Assembly: GCA_036768485.1 (NCBI GenBank)
Contig: JAVLUZ010000721.1
Span: forward strand, 710,501 to 774,500
Source of the DNA: Mermis nigrescens
Lineage: Eukaryota; Nematoda; Enoplea; Mermithida; Mermithidae
Length of the DNA stretch: 64,000 bases
Reading direction: 5' to 3'
Of the stretch, positions 47,770-59,645 are shown piece after piece. How positions within the stretch are numbered: position 1 is the stretch's first letter; the number at the start of each line of letters is the position of its first letter. Under the pieces are notes generated by a model, which made no database searches, was not told where the DNA came from, and worked only from the letters and a program-made list of their open reading frames with translations. Made by a program: the position numbers and the translations under genes.

Positions 47770-48237
47770 CATACACGCACATGGTCCAAAGTTCTGGGAG
47801 GGGGAGGGGGTAACCGAGTTTCCTACAGGAAGGGGTAAATTTTTACGGCTAATTATGGCGCTAAAATGATGAGTTTGTGATTTTTTAGGTGTTTCTTTCG
47901 TTCCTTACCCCCAGACCCCATAACCCGTAAAAACGCTTTAATTCGTTGTATTTTATTCTTTTTGAATTTTCGTGATTGACTTTTTATAAAAACAAATGAT
48001 AATAGGGACAATAGAATGACTCGGGCTATCAAAACGCACAAAGTAATGTGAAAAAGTGTCTGAATTCATGAATGAACAGAGCACTATTCGAAAAATACTT
48101 CAGATTATACTGTTGGGCATCATTTAGCGCTGTTTCATAATTCCGACAACAGGTTTTGGTCCGGAAACGGCCTGAAGGGAATATGCTTTTGAAAAGTTGT
48201 GGTAGGGGATACCCCCATACCCCAGTGTGCATGTGTG
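47770..48237 (-). mobile_element. Same family, copy 2 (inverted)
   Basis: CATACACGCACATGGTCC to CCCAGTGTGCATGTGTG with a perfect TSD ACTTACAT at 47762-47769 and 48238-48245. It matches copy 1 in reverse complement. Confidence 0.85.
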
Positions 48238-49145
48238 ACTTACATACACTCGTACATGCAAGCAGAATAACTGCACTGTCGTTGTACAAAATTAATGAAA
48301 CGAAAACGAACGTAGATATTTTACATATAGTGTAGCGACTACAGGCAGGCGTTACACTATGCATGTAAAGTAAGAGTAATATGATAATAAATTACTTTAT
48401 GAATTAAATTTTACGCACATACATATGAAACTTGCAAATTGTTTTTCAATAATTTATTTCATAATTTTTAAATGCAATGCAAGCCAATAACTACATAAGT
48501 CTTAATAAACTTCTTACAAGATTATCTGCGTAAAATATGTATGACTGAAACATAAGATTTTAAGTTTGCGTGTTAATTAATTGAATCTCTGAGCTATAGT
48601 CTGTCCGATCCAAACAACCCATTTCCACTTTAGGGCTTATTACTGTAGCAGAAAATCTTACGAGTTACGTTGTTGCGGCAGTTTGTTAGATGTATCACAT
48701 TTTAAGCAACACTTTAATCATCCATAAGAATAGTTTAAAGCAGCTACATAGCTGCTACGAGAGCTTAACTGAAGACGCCGTCTGTGCGCTGAAAAACTAA
48801 TACAGTAATAAGAATTTAAATAAAATGGGCCATTTGGAATGGAACAGACTAAAGCTTCTGACACAATTGCAGCTTAAACTGCTGCGAAAATTACAAGATC
48901 GTAATTTTCATTTTTAATCAAATTCAATTATGAACTATATGTAGCTTTTATTATAAACTTTCCAAAGAAGAAGCAAAGAGCATCATTTATATTACCAGCA
49001 GAGGGACTTAATAAAATGCTGTTTAAACAGGTATATGACTAAAGGTCTAAGCATTGCCTATCGCCTTTTATGAAAACTGGAACTGGATTAAGGTACAAGA
49101 GCTTGTTTGTGCAAGCCCTAGCTGGAAAGAACAGTATACATGGGT

Positions 49146-49552
49146 CATATATGCACACGGTCAAAAGCTCTGGGAGAGCGTAAACCGACTTATCTTGGGA
49201 AGATAAGTAATTTTGCACCTATTTAATGTCAAATTATTGTACTTAATTTGTCGAATTTAATTGTCATGAATATTTATGGTTAAATTTGCATGAAATCAAT
49301 AACAATAAGGGCAATGGAATGACCTTTAATATCAAATAGGTACAAAATAAAGGAAGAAAAATGTCTAAATGAACGAATTGAACAGTCTATTGCTCGAAAA
49401 ATAAGTAAATGTACTTGAAATTACACTCTTAGCCGTCACCTGACGCTTTTTCAAGGTTCGAGCAACCAGTTTTGGTTCAAAATGGCCTGAGGGGGTATGC
49501 TTCTCGAAAGTTAAGATAGGAGATACCCCACACCCTTCAGTGTGCATGTGTG
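49146..49552 (-). mobile_element. Same family, copy 3 (inverted, shorter)
   Basis: CATATATGCACACGGTC to CAGTGTGCATGTGTG. The flanks ACATGGGT and ATACGGGT match at six of eight bases. It shares GGAATGACC, GAACAG and GGCCTGAGGGGGTATG with copies 1 and 2. Confidence 0.68.
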
Positions 49553-51092
49553 ATACGGGTATCCTGGTGCGTGGGTTGAAAGATAATGGCTTTGGTCGCC
49601 GTGCACCAAGTTAAAAGTAAACTGTCAGTCCAATTAAATTCAGCAGGATTTTTAGCACTTAACGAGCGGTAATTATTAGTCAATATCACGTGTGATGTAT
49701 GAGATGAATAATCTTCCGTTAAAAGTGATCAATTTTGCGCTTTAGCGCTGTATAACAGCCTATCGGAGTTAAAATAGGCAGAAAAATCACATTGAACAGC
49801 AAATGTTGAACTTATTTATTCCTTTTGAAAAATTTGAGGACGAATCTAAGCCAGTTTTTTGCGCTGATTTCATGTCAAGTTTTTGAGATTTTTGCATATT
49901 AAAATTTATGCAAATTATGATTTTTTAACAAAGTTTTGTATGTAAATCTAACAGCCAAAAATGATAATTTATGGATTCAAAACTGTCAGAATGTTTTAAC
50001 ACAATCTTTCTCTTAATTTTAAAATCATTGACGTTGCGTGCTACATTTAAGCCTGCAAAATATTACGCCTAATTTGCATATTTAATACAGTGTCAAGTTT
50101 AAAGATAATATCTGGCTTAATATTTCTGCATTTTGAAAATATTTAATGCCATCTAAAACAATTTTTTACGCTACTTTCAAATCTGTTCTGTGTTTTTCTC
50201 TAAGCACGTTTATTTTTTCAGAAATTCGTGTCTTAACATATGGTACAAATTGTGTAATTTTTAGGAATATCGCACTTTTATATTTTTGAAAAATGTTTTC
50301 AAATAAGAAAAACTCATAATCATTGTCGAGCATTTTTCTGTTCTAACAAAGTATATTCTAAGTGTCTGGCACAGTTGAGAACATGCAGTCAGCCAGTTTT
50401 CAAAGTTTTTATACTGTTCAGGTTGCATTAAAAACCATTTCAGAGATTTTTGCTCGGTTTATGAAAGCAAAGTTATTTCTAAAACCGAACGTGCTAACTG
50501 AAAACAAATAAGAGATGTGAAATCAGCGTTGAAAATCGTTTATAAAATTGTTTAAAATTATTCATTCATATGCAAGAATAATAAACTGACAATAAGGTTC
50601 AACACTATTGCACATACTGTGTTATATATGACAGCATAATAACATAAGAACTAGACGTGATGGAAAAAATCTAAAAGCATATTCAGAATCAGCGGAAAAA
50701 ACTGGTTTAGGATCACATAAAACTGCTTCGGATGGAAAATTGTTGTAATTCCAATTTGAATTGAAGGATACAAAGCGTACCCATTAAAATGCAATTTACT
50801 GCGTACGACGCGCAACTTTAAGAAGCCTTATTCACTACAAGATAGTCTGCAAATATCATTCAAATGAATCACCTTGTGAAAAAAGAATCCGGTATCCAAG
50901 TGAGCGTACTCCGTGACGTTGTGAATCTTGTGCCGCCGATATTTAAGCTGATGATCATGTTGTTACTTCCGGTGTTCGGCGATTGCGACGTCATCGTTTA
51001 CTCGAATCCCTAAATTATAATGGCGAATATATTACATACATAGGTAATCTAGAAAGCAAGCAAGCGTCTGGGGCGAAAATGAATTCCGACAT
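49553..51092. other. No supported feature
   Basis: AT-rich. 51015-51180 begins the larger repeat that carries the tRNA-like domains. Confidence 0.5.
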
Positions 51093-51161
51093 ACAAACAT
51101 TGTCAGATATAGCAGTACAAACAAGATATAAGGAACAAAGGTTCTCAAGCAAAGAGAAGCA

Positions 51162-51233
51162 GTCTTGGCGCAGTTGGTAACAGCTGTGCTGTGAGTCAGC
51201 GCTGAAAAAGGTTAGCTGGTTCAACACCCGCTT
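51162..51233 (+). repeat. tRNA-like domain, copy 1
   Basis: A-box-like TGGCGCAGTTGG at 51166-51177 and B-box-like GGTTCAACACC at 51218-51228, at normal tRNA spacing. The T arm GCTGG-TTCAACA-CCCGC has one mismatch. The upstream 70 bases (AGATATAAGGAACAAAGGTT) are shared with copy 2, so it is part of a larger repeat. Confidence 0.55.
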
Positions 51234-51624
51234 TTGCCTTCAATCAGCGTCCTCTATTACTTATGTGACACTGACATGGCGAGACTGAACAGTATATGAC
51301 GTCAGTCATGGAATGAACCTTGCACATTATAGGCCAACGAGTTAAAATTTGAAAAACAGAGGCAAAAATATGAGCCAATCGATATCTGATAATTTGACAA
51401 TGGCTAAAGAGCCAAAGGCCTTGGCTCGACTACTCAGGTCAAAAGGCATAAAAATTTCCTAAGTTAGTCCATATTTACACATACATATCCTGCAGTAACG
51501 AGGACGCCCCTCCTCTGAAGAAGGGGAATGTAAGGGATGACAGTTGATGCAACAGCTGATACTCAGTCAGATATTGCAGTTGAAATAAGATATAAGGAAC
51601 AAAGGTTCTAAAGCAAAGAGAAGC

Positions 51625-51705
51625 GGTCTTGGCGCAGTTGGTAACACAGCTGCGCTGGGAGTCAGCGCTGATAAAGGTTGGCTGGTTCAACACCAGCTGA
51701 CACCG
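51625..51705 (+). repeat. tRNA-like domain, copy 2
   Basis: A-box-like TGGCGCAGTTGG at 51630-51641. The anticodon-arm-like GCGCT-GGGAGTC-AGCGC has a 5-bp stem and 7-base loop but no U at the position before the anticodon. The T arm GCTGG-TTCAACA-CCAGC pairs perfectly. No matching acceptor stem is seen. It is a tRNA-derived repeat, not a clear gene. Confidence 0.6.
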
Positions 51706-51859
51706 GTTTTGCCTTTAATCAGCGTCCTCTATTATATAATTATGTGACAACATGTAACGCCTCGAAATTTGATGGAGAGCGCTTGCGCTTGAGCGCTCCA
51801 CCCTACACCCTAAGCCTAAAAGAGGTTTGCAGTCTCTCTATTCTAAGGTCTTACCCAGG

Positions 51860-52305
51860 CCCGTATCAAGGGGGATGGGGGCACCGTGCCCCAATCAAAA
51901 TGAAATGTGAGAATAATTCTTTCCTTTACTCCCCCTTTGCTTTTTTAGCCAAAAATAACAAAAAATTTGAATTTCACAATTATAATTACAGTCTATTTAG
52001 TCCCAAGAGCGCGGTTTAAACACTCAATTTTTAGTCTTTATACAACCTAAAGCGTATTTTGCATCTAGGTCTTCTGTTCTGCACAGGTTTTATGCAGAAA
52101 ATGAGATATGTTCAAGAAGCAAGAATCACAGCAATTTTTCGGCGATGATTATGAATTAATTGTTGCCGGGTGATTTGAAAAGTCCAAAAAACGCATTATT
52201 TAACAACTAGGATGCATTTTTATACGTTTTTATCGACTTCTAAAATGAAAAATCTTCGAACTCCCCCACCCTCCCCAAGTAAAAATTCTAGCTACGCTTG
52301 TGCGC
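51860..52305. repeat. Repeat with CCCGTATCAAGGGGG and GCTACGCTTGTG ends
   Basis: Left CCCGTATCAAGGGGGATGGG, right ATTCTAGCTACGCTTGTG. The central word TTTAGTCCCAAGAGCGCGGT followed by TTAAACACTCAA recurs at 41495, 55743 and 57331. The ends look like decayed inverted repeats. Confidence 0.5.
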
Positions 52306-52554
52306 ACTGCACGCATGCCTGCAGGTCGCCATAGCGCAAATATTACGGACACATCAATCACCGTTTTTTCCCAAAGATTTAGTTGACATTATAGACCAGA
52401 TTCAAATTTTTCATTATTTTCTACTTTTCCCTTATTTTTTGAGGGTCTAAAATCGTGCAAAAATACGAGCGCCCAAGTCGAAATATCAGTGGTTTTTAGT
52501 AGAAATTTTACTGGTGTCGCTTTTGACTATGAAAACTCAATAATTTAGGTATAA

Positions 52555-52910
52555 AAATAGCGCGAAGCGACAAAAATTTTTGACATTTTACCTCTCTAAA
52601 ACGCATTTTTGCATTACAAAAATTGTCCGAATCCGTGCAGAAGATGAAGATGTTCAATCATAGTGAATTTTACAGCAAGTTGTAGATAAAAGTGCAGCAG
52701 TTGGCGAGACGCGGCCTAAACATCATAAACAAGTAAAAATAAATCCAGCACGAAGCGCGCCAGAAAATTTTTATATTTTACTTCTCTAAAAAACATTTTT
52801 GCATTGCAGAAGATGAGGATTTTCAATCAAAAGAAGTTCTATAGCAAGTTGTCAATAAAAGTGTGGCAATCGGCGCGGTGCACCTGAGCATCAATAACAA
52901 GTACAATAAG
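52555..52910. repeat. Inverted copies of the GTTATTGATG / GCGCTTCGCGCC repeat
   Basis: Read on the minus strand these are two units like those at 39114-39510 (GCCGCG, AATTGTAATGCAAAAATGCG-type core, hairpin). A further fragment follows at 53140-53190 after an ATT microsatellite. They form an array that is diverged and broken. Confidence 0.6.
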
Positions 52911-53097
52911 ATAGTATTCCTACGTTTGGTTGACACCTAACTTTTGTGTGTGCGGTTAGTTTGCTAACAGCAAGCGTATGTAGAAGCACTTGGTCGCGGT
53001 TTACCTAGGTTTTTGGATGCGCTGATTCCATCAGTGACATTCTTCGAAAGCTGCTGCTGCTTCTTTGACTCTGACCGTAAACCTCTTGATTCAAAAT

Positions 53098-53145
53098 CAT
53101 TATTATTATTATTATTATCATTATTAATTATTATTATTTTTAAAA
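53098..53145. repeat. Short ATT microsatellite
   Basis: Imperfect ATTATT run, next to a fragment of the GCGCTTCGCGCC-type repeat. Confidence 0.85.
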
Positions 53146-53231
53146 TTTTACCACTCTAAGTGGCATTCCCGCATTACAAGAATTTTCCTTAAATGCCAAC
53201 CAAGCCCAAAATTTTTTTCCATTTTTCAAAA

Positions 53232-53435
53232 TTTTGGTTGACTAATAGAAGGCACTGGTTGGGTACCATTTTTTTAAATACCAACGTTGGTACCCAATGC
53301 ATGCGTTAGGTACCAACGTTTTTCTGCTTGAAAAGCAGAATAAGCGAAAATCCATCAGTAGACGGGTTCGAACCCTCCCCATAAAACTCAAATGCACATT
53401 ACTCAGCGCTGCACACCACTGCGCCATTAGCTCTT
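53232..53435 (-). repeat. tRNA-derived SINE-like repeat
   Basis: On the minus strand it opens with TAAGAGCTAATGGCGCAGTG, carrying an A-box-like TGGCGCAGTGG, and continues to a B-box-like GGGTTCGAACCCG about 50 bases on. A tail with AAGCAGAAAAACGTTGGTAC follows. The second copy (59646-60075) has the same order. The tRNA arms are not fully paired, so this is not a working tRNA gene. Confidence 0.65.
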
Positions 53436-53535
53436 ACTTCCAAGCGCGTAGCTACGTGGAGGCACTTGAGGCACAAGCCTAGCCTGGAAAAATTATGAAA
53501 GAAAAGTTCTGGTTTCAATATGACATTCTTTTAAT

Positions 53536-53693
53536 CAGGCACGTAACTGACCCTCCTATTTTGGGGGGCAACACCGATTTTGGGGGTCTAAGCCAAGAAT
53601 AGCACAAAATAACGTGTAAAAAACCTATTTTTCCGGTTTTTTCTGAATGTTGGGGGGTCCGGACCCCCCAGTCCCCCCACAGCTACGTGCCTG
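53536..53693. mobile_element. hAT-like MITE, TIR CAGGCACGTAGCT
   Basis: Ends are CAGGCACGTAACT and AGCTACGTGCCTG, with a perfect 8-bp TSD, CTTTTAAT, at 53528-53535 and 53694-53701. The interior matches the 38808-38981 copy in opposite orientation (GGGGGTCCGGACCCCCC; AGCACAAAATAACGT). Confidence 0.88.
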
Positions 53694-53837
53694 CTTTTAA
53701 TGAAGTCAGTGTGAGGCGCAAGATGGAATGTGTCATTCTGCAAATGGTTTGTTCTTACGAATGTTAGCTAGGAACCACATGGGATGTGAGGCGAGTTTAG
53801 CCGATTTTTTATGAAGCCAAATAGCTTGAGTCATGAC

Positions 53838-54091
53838 CACACATGGGCGTGGGGGTTTGGGGGTATGCACCCCCAGAAGTTGAAATACCCCCCAGAAATC
53901 AAAATACCCCCAGAATTCAAATTTTGAAATTTTTTTAGCTTTTTTAGCGATTTTTTGATGCCATTGGATAGTGCTTGATGAGAAACGTCGAAAAATGGTG
54001 TTTTTTCGCCATACGACCACTTTTAAGACCATTTTTTGACCTTTGAAAATTTTTTCACCCCCCCCTAGAATTTCGGTGCTGCCCACCTATG
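53838..54091. mobile_element. hAT-like MITE, CACACATGGGCG ... CCCACCTATG
   Basis: Perfect 8-bp TSD GTCATGAC at 53830-53837 and 54092-54099. The interior has the family blocks GGGGGTATGCACCCCCAGAA, GATAGTGCTTGATGAGAAAC, TTTTTTCGCCATACGACCA and AATTTCGGTGCTGCCC. It is the reference copy for this family here. Confidence 0.9.
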
Positions 54092-54099
54092 GTCATGAC

Positions 54100-55374
54100 T
54101 CAGAATCTGAATCATTCAGGTAATTCATCGAATTTTATAAATGACCATGAAAATAAATCCATTGTCTGGTAATGCTTTCGATTCAATTAGGTGCCTATCA
54201 TACTAATATAGGTAAGTTTTTGGCCTTTTGAGGCAATTTTTATGATAGACTTTTGTATATTAATCTTTCATGAATGTAGGAAATTCGGCTATTCTTATTC
54301 ACACAGCCGGCCATTTTTATGATTTCAAGATTTTTACGACGCAAAGATTTCTGCCTCACAAGATGGAATGATACAGCATATTTAATCTCTTCACACAAAA
54401 TTCCCTAAAATTTTGAACTTTGTTTGGGAGAACAAGTAGCCAATATCATACAAAGAAAACAGTGATCTGATCTTATGGAAACCCTGCAGCCCAGACGCAA
54501 ATCCAGGGAGTGAGGTGAAGGCTTGTACATAGCACAGCATTTTCACACAAACTTAAAAATTTGTTGCATTTACGTATGCTTTCAACTTTTGATCCATTGA
54601 TAATCATACAAAAATTAAGAACAATGCATAATCTTCATTCTTTGGGCTTCTAGGAAAAGTAATGCAAATGAGAGGATATTATGCACCTACATACAGTGTA
54701 ACTACGGGCGAAGGCAGTGAACATCCTAACCATCGAAAAATGCTGCTAAAAGAAATGGCTATTTTTAAGATTAACACAAGAACCACTTAATAGGTTTAAA
54801 TAAAACGCAATGTTTTGGGAAGATAATTTCAAAGTGAAACTATATTGCCAAAAAAGTTGTGCTAATAAAGCTTATGTCTATAGTATGCTATGCTCTAGAA
54901 ACTTTTCAAACTTTGCATGCTCCTACAGTATACAGCTTTTGTTTTATGTTTCGAGAACTAGCAAAATAGATGGATATTCTTGGGCTCTAAATTTCACCCC
55001 TTTTGTTTTTTTTTATGTTTCTAAAAAGTTCATCCAGCAATCTCAATTTAGTTTCTTTGCAATATGGCTGCCCCATTCAATGTTTAAGTCCATTTTGGAA
55101 AGTCAAAAGTTTTTCAATCCGGCCGCAATGGAGGCCGCTATATTGGGAAAAATGCTATACTTTTTGACGTATTCATCTATCATTCTTTAAGGCTTCAACG
55201 TGTTTAAAATTTTTTTCAGTAAATATTTAGCTAGAAAATTGCTCTTTCTGATGAGCTAAGTTTCCCGTACTGAATTCTTCTAGTCCTCTCGGAAAAGTGA
55301 AAAAACCTTCAATATTATTAATTTTAGATTAAAAACGACACCGCCTCAAACCCCATTTTGGAAAATTTTCAAGC
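54100..55374. other. No supported gene
   Basis: A 126-codon frame (54810-55190) covers a short inverted repeat (CAATATGGCTGCC / GGCCGCTATATTGG). It is rich in Phe, Ser and Tyr as random AT-rich frames are, so I do not call it. Confidence 0.45.
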
Positions 55375-57640
55375 AGCATGTACCCTGGTATGCGCTGCAC
55401 ATTGTTAGAGCCCTGAATTAAGTCTAGAATAGCAAAAACATGCAAAAGTTTTGGCGCTGGCGCCTATCACTGTTTTTTACAATAGAGTTCCAATATGAAG
55501 TTTAGAGGATTGAATCACTTAGAATATTCCTATGCTTTACGCCATTTTAGTGGATTTAGTGCACCACTATTTGTCCGTTGTTAACAGACCCATATTCAGG
55601 GGGAACAGGGAGCATGTGTTTCTCGAAATGAAATATTAAAACAATTTCTCTTCTCACTTTTCAGCTTTTTAAGCAAAAAATCACTAAATGTTTGACATTT
55701 CACACCGAATTGCTTAATTAGTACTTACTTACACACATTTATTTAGCCCCAAGCTAGCGGTTTCAAAACACTCCATATTTAGCCTTCACATACATACAAC
55801 CGTCGGCATATTTTACATCTTACGTTTTTTGTAGATTATACGCATAAAATAAGATCTTTCTGAACAATTTGGCTATGTCTTGTTAAAGAACAAAATAATT
55901 TTTCTTGTGTTTATGTTTAATTAAATCAAGTGTGCAATAGCGTCTAATGCCACATTCACGAGCATTTAGCGACCTTATGTTCTGGTTCTGTGATAAAATA
56001 AATTTTTTCCGGCTTTCTGAGAAATTTTAGTGAAATTTCAGCTGAAAAATCATAATTTTTTACGCTTCGCACCTGACTATTATTAAATCAGTATTGTATA
56101 TTTAGAGCTGAACATCAAGTAGTGGTATACTTGAGTAGAAAAAATTATTAACTTTGATGACCAGCTTTGGTTATATTTAGACTGAATTTAGAACAAAGAT
56201 TGGCTGAGCTTATTGAGATTTTAGCATTACGATTAATTTTTTGCAAAAATTTTCTTAGGCTCATTCCACTGCGGAGGGGAGGGCGGTGCTTAACGCGTCA
56301 ATCTCCCTGCCGCCGTGGAAGAAAAGGTGTCTCTTGTAATCTTTCTCGCCTTATCGAATGTATCCAGATTACAAAATTTAGAAAGTTTGCAGCTCTAGTG
56401 ATTATAAGAATTTCTTTTTGAATTAATCTCGGTCCATAGTTGTTTTTAAAAAATTTTGTTTGTGGCCTTCAAAATAAAATCCTGCATACGGGCATAGTTG
56501 TAATCACACATTGAGGAGGCGGGTTTGGGGGAGGGTCGTACCTTCCAGAATCCGTTAGGTTCCGAAATATCGATGGTCCCCAGAATTAATTTTTAGCATA
56601 TGTTTTAGAATTTTTGCGAGTTTTACACCATCCAGATCCCCCAGAAGTGTTATCAGTACATTCTGAGTACTGAACTGAATTTTTTATTCATAAATTTTTG
56701 CACAATTTAGTGACAGAGATCCGTTGATACGCTAATAAATATTAGAGGTCGCAAAAAGCATTTGACATCTATTGATGGACCCCACTGGGGGCCAGGACCG
56801 TAATAGATTTTCACTAGATCAGCTAATGCTGCGGTCTGCGCATTCAGGGGACAGAAGGGGCTCGAGCTTTTCATATGGAAAAGAAATTTAATTTTTAAGA
56901 AGGGCTCCCCAAAAAGAAAAATTAAGAATTCTTGAAATCAACTAAAAATGACCACCAAATGATGTTTCAGCATACTTAAGAGTATAGTCAAGTCAGCTTT
57001 TTTAAGCGCTTAGCGCCCGATGTCTTAATTTTTCTATAATGCTTGTTATTAACAACGAAGCCCAAATATGAACTACACCTACAAAATGTGCTAATATTTA
57101 TTATCGAGTTATCAATTTCAGTCTTTGAAACGACCTAAATTTGAGCAAAAAAGCAGTTTTTAATCAAAGTTTGGTAGTGCAAAGGAGGACCATGGCTATT
57201 AACACAACGTTCTAGCATGTAGACTTTCCAGGCAAAAAGTAGTAACTTTAACGCCTTTTAACTTATTTTTCAGTCAAAATTCTAAAAAATTCAGGTGCTT
57301 CGCGCCGAATTTAGTAGTTACTACATCTATATTTAGCCCCAAACGCGTGATTCAAGCATTTAAAGTCAATCGAGTAAATCGGTGCATGATCTAAAGCCTT
57401 ATGAGCATGCACTGAGTACTGAAAATCAGTCCTACGAGCACTTTAAACATAGCTTTTGTATCAAAAGACATGCATAAACAGTTTAATTTTTTCATTTTTT
57501 CACCATTGCATGTAGCTCGACCAGAAACACAAAATAATCTTCATTTTCGTATCGCTCCTAATGTTTCTCGAGAAGTTTGACGTCAAAAATTTCTTAGGAT
57601 GATGCCTACCCTAGGAAAAAATCCTGGCTACGCCTATGAC
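55375..57640. repeat. Cluster of related decayed repeats (TTTAGCCCCAA family)
   Basis: Includes copies of the TTTAGCCCCAAGC word at 55743 and 57331, CATATTCAGGGGGAACAGGG at 55592, GGTGCTTCGCGCCGAATTTA at 57295, and a right end ATCCTGGCTACGCCTATG near 57635. Boundaries cannot be set by eye. I see no coding sequence. Confidence 0.45.
56515..56660. repeat. Remnant related to the short CACACATGGGCG MITEs
   Basis: Starts CACACATTGAGGAGGCGGG and contains CCAGAATCCGTTAGG and CATCCAGATCCCCCAGAA. The right end is decayed. Confidence 0.45.
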
Positions 57641-58058
57641 TTCGTATATTCTTAATGATTGTCATAAATAATAAATTCGTAAATATTGCAGTAGGCTTTA
57701 TTATTATATCAACGATTGTTTCGTACTTTCAGTAAAACTTTTCAATCGTTTTCTTCATTCATCTGACACGTGTTTTTGAAATTTTCGAGTCAGATATGTA
57801 CCTATAATACCTATATGTACATAACCTACCTGACGTGCATGATTATTTCATTTTTTATGTACCTATTAGGTAGATACGTACCTTCATAGGCATATATTTG
57901 TTCTTACATAATGTCTGTACATTGTGCAACTTGGTTTTGTATGAAGATCTTCGCACGCTGTTTTCAAACTCCGTTTACGATTCCGTTTGTTCCTAGGTTA
58001 ATAAAGTCTTCTGCATTGTATGAATGACTTTATGTAGGTATGTACCGACGTAAACAAT

Positions 58059-58542
58059 CAAAAGGTGCGCAGAACTAAAATTCTGGGGGGAGGGGTGCAA
58101 GATTTTTAAAAACAAAAATGGTCTAAAAATAGTGGTATCCGGCGAAAAAACACAATTTTTTAATGTTTCTCACCGAGCAGTATCCATTGGCATAAAAAAA
58201 TCGCGAAAGAAACAAATTTGCAAAAATTGAATTTGGGGGTATTCAACCTCCTGAGGGGTGCACACCACACGTGGGCGTGGGGAGGGGGTATGCACCCCCA
58301 GAAGTTGAAATACCCCCCCCCATAAATTAAAATACCCCCAGAATTCAAATTTTGCAATTTTTTTGCTTTTCTAGCGATTTTTTGATGCCATCGGATAGTG
58401 CTCGATGAGAAACGTCGAAAAATGGCGTTATTTTTGCCATACGACCAATTTTAAGACCATTTCTGACCTATGAAAATTTTTTCAGCCCCCCCAGAATTTC
58501 GATGCTGCCCACCTATGGTACACACCCCCACGCCCACGTGTG
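58059..58542 (-). mobile_element. Older CACACATGGGCG-family MITE, split by a newer copy
   Basis: The left part (58059-58257) reads, inverted, as the CCCAGAATTT end, the GAGAAACATT block and the GGGGGTATTC block. The right part (58526-58542) is the inverted start CCCACGCCCACGTGTG. They are separated by the 58266-58517 insertion. The flanks give no convincing TSD. Confidence 0.6.
58266..58517. mobile_element. hAT-like MITE nested in a copy of its own family
   Basis: CACACGTGGGCG to CCCACCTATG, with flanks GTGCACAC (58258-58265) and GTACACAC (58518-58525), an 8-bp TSD with one mismatch. The sequences on both sides together make an older family member in the opposite orientation (58059-58542). 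Confidence 0.82.
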
Positions 58543-59645
58543 CCAACAACTCACTCGATAGCACTTACATTTTACGATCTTACGTATAGATACATACAGG
58601 TACATATGCATGTATGTAAACACGTTTGTACATAACTTACAACCTACATATATGTACATAACGTAGGTACCAATGCGTGTACATACAATACGATGTCAAA
58701 AAATTTTTATGTCATAAAGTGCCAAAAAGTCATGACTAAGGCAGAGAAACATCATTTTTCGACGTTTCTCATCGAGCTCTATCCATGCTCATACATGTAA
58801 TTCTGGGGGATCCGTCAAATCCTGGGGGCCAAATAACGCCCTACGAATTACACATGTATGTTTATAATTCTGATGCAATAATGTGGTTTAAGTGGCAAAC
58901 GGCTCTCCGTAACTTGATATACTGTACATAGAACCCAGGCCCGCATAATTCGGCTGCAGCTGTTGAATTTAATCTTCAGGAATTAGGCTACAAACATGGC
59001 TTTGACTCTATATCTTGGCCACACATGGGCATGGGTGGTTTAGACCTTATGTGGGCAGCAAACAAAATCTAATCAGTCCGATGGGGCAAAATTGCCAAAA
59101 ATTGCAATAAGAAATCAACTTCAAGAGTAAGGGGTCCGCCGGATACCTCGCAAAAATTTAAAGAGGCCCAGAAGTGAATTTTTGCGATTTCGGCCAGGTT
59201 TACTCCACTCAGACCTCCAAAATTTGACGCTGCTCGTGTATATAAGATCTCGATTACCTATGTACTGCAGAACATCACTCGTATTCAGATTTAAAACACT
59301 TCTTAGTCACTACCGAAGATGCATTTGGGGGTCTATTAGACCTTCATAGAAAATTGAAAATTTTTTAAGGAAAATGAAGTCCAAAAATAGAAGAAAATCG
59401 AACTACCACCAATTATACTTGGAATTGATCAAAAATATAAAGAATGAAGTATTTTTATGCTATTTCAGCGTCTATTTCAGTTTTTGACGTCAAAATGTCA
59501 GAAACATGTGTGTCAAAGGAATGGAGAAAACGATCGAAAAGTTTTACTGAAAGTACGAAACAATCATTAATATAATTAAGCCTCTGTACTACAATATTTA
59601 TGAATTTATGTTTTGTGAAAATCATTAAGAATATACCAACTAAGA

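Noticed and set aside
51625..51705. Functional tRNA gene
   Set aside because: There is no acceptor stem, the conserved U before the anticodon is missing, and the unit is part of a longer repeated sequence.
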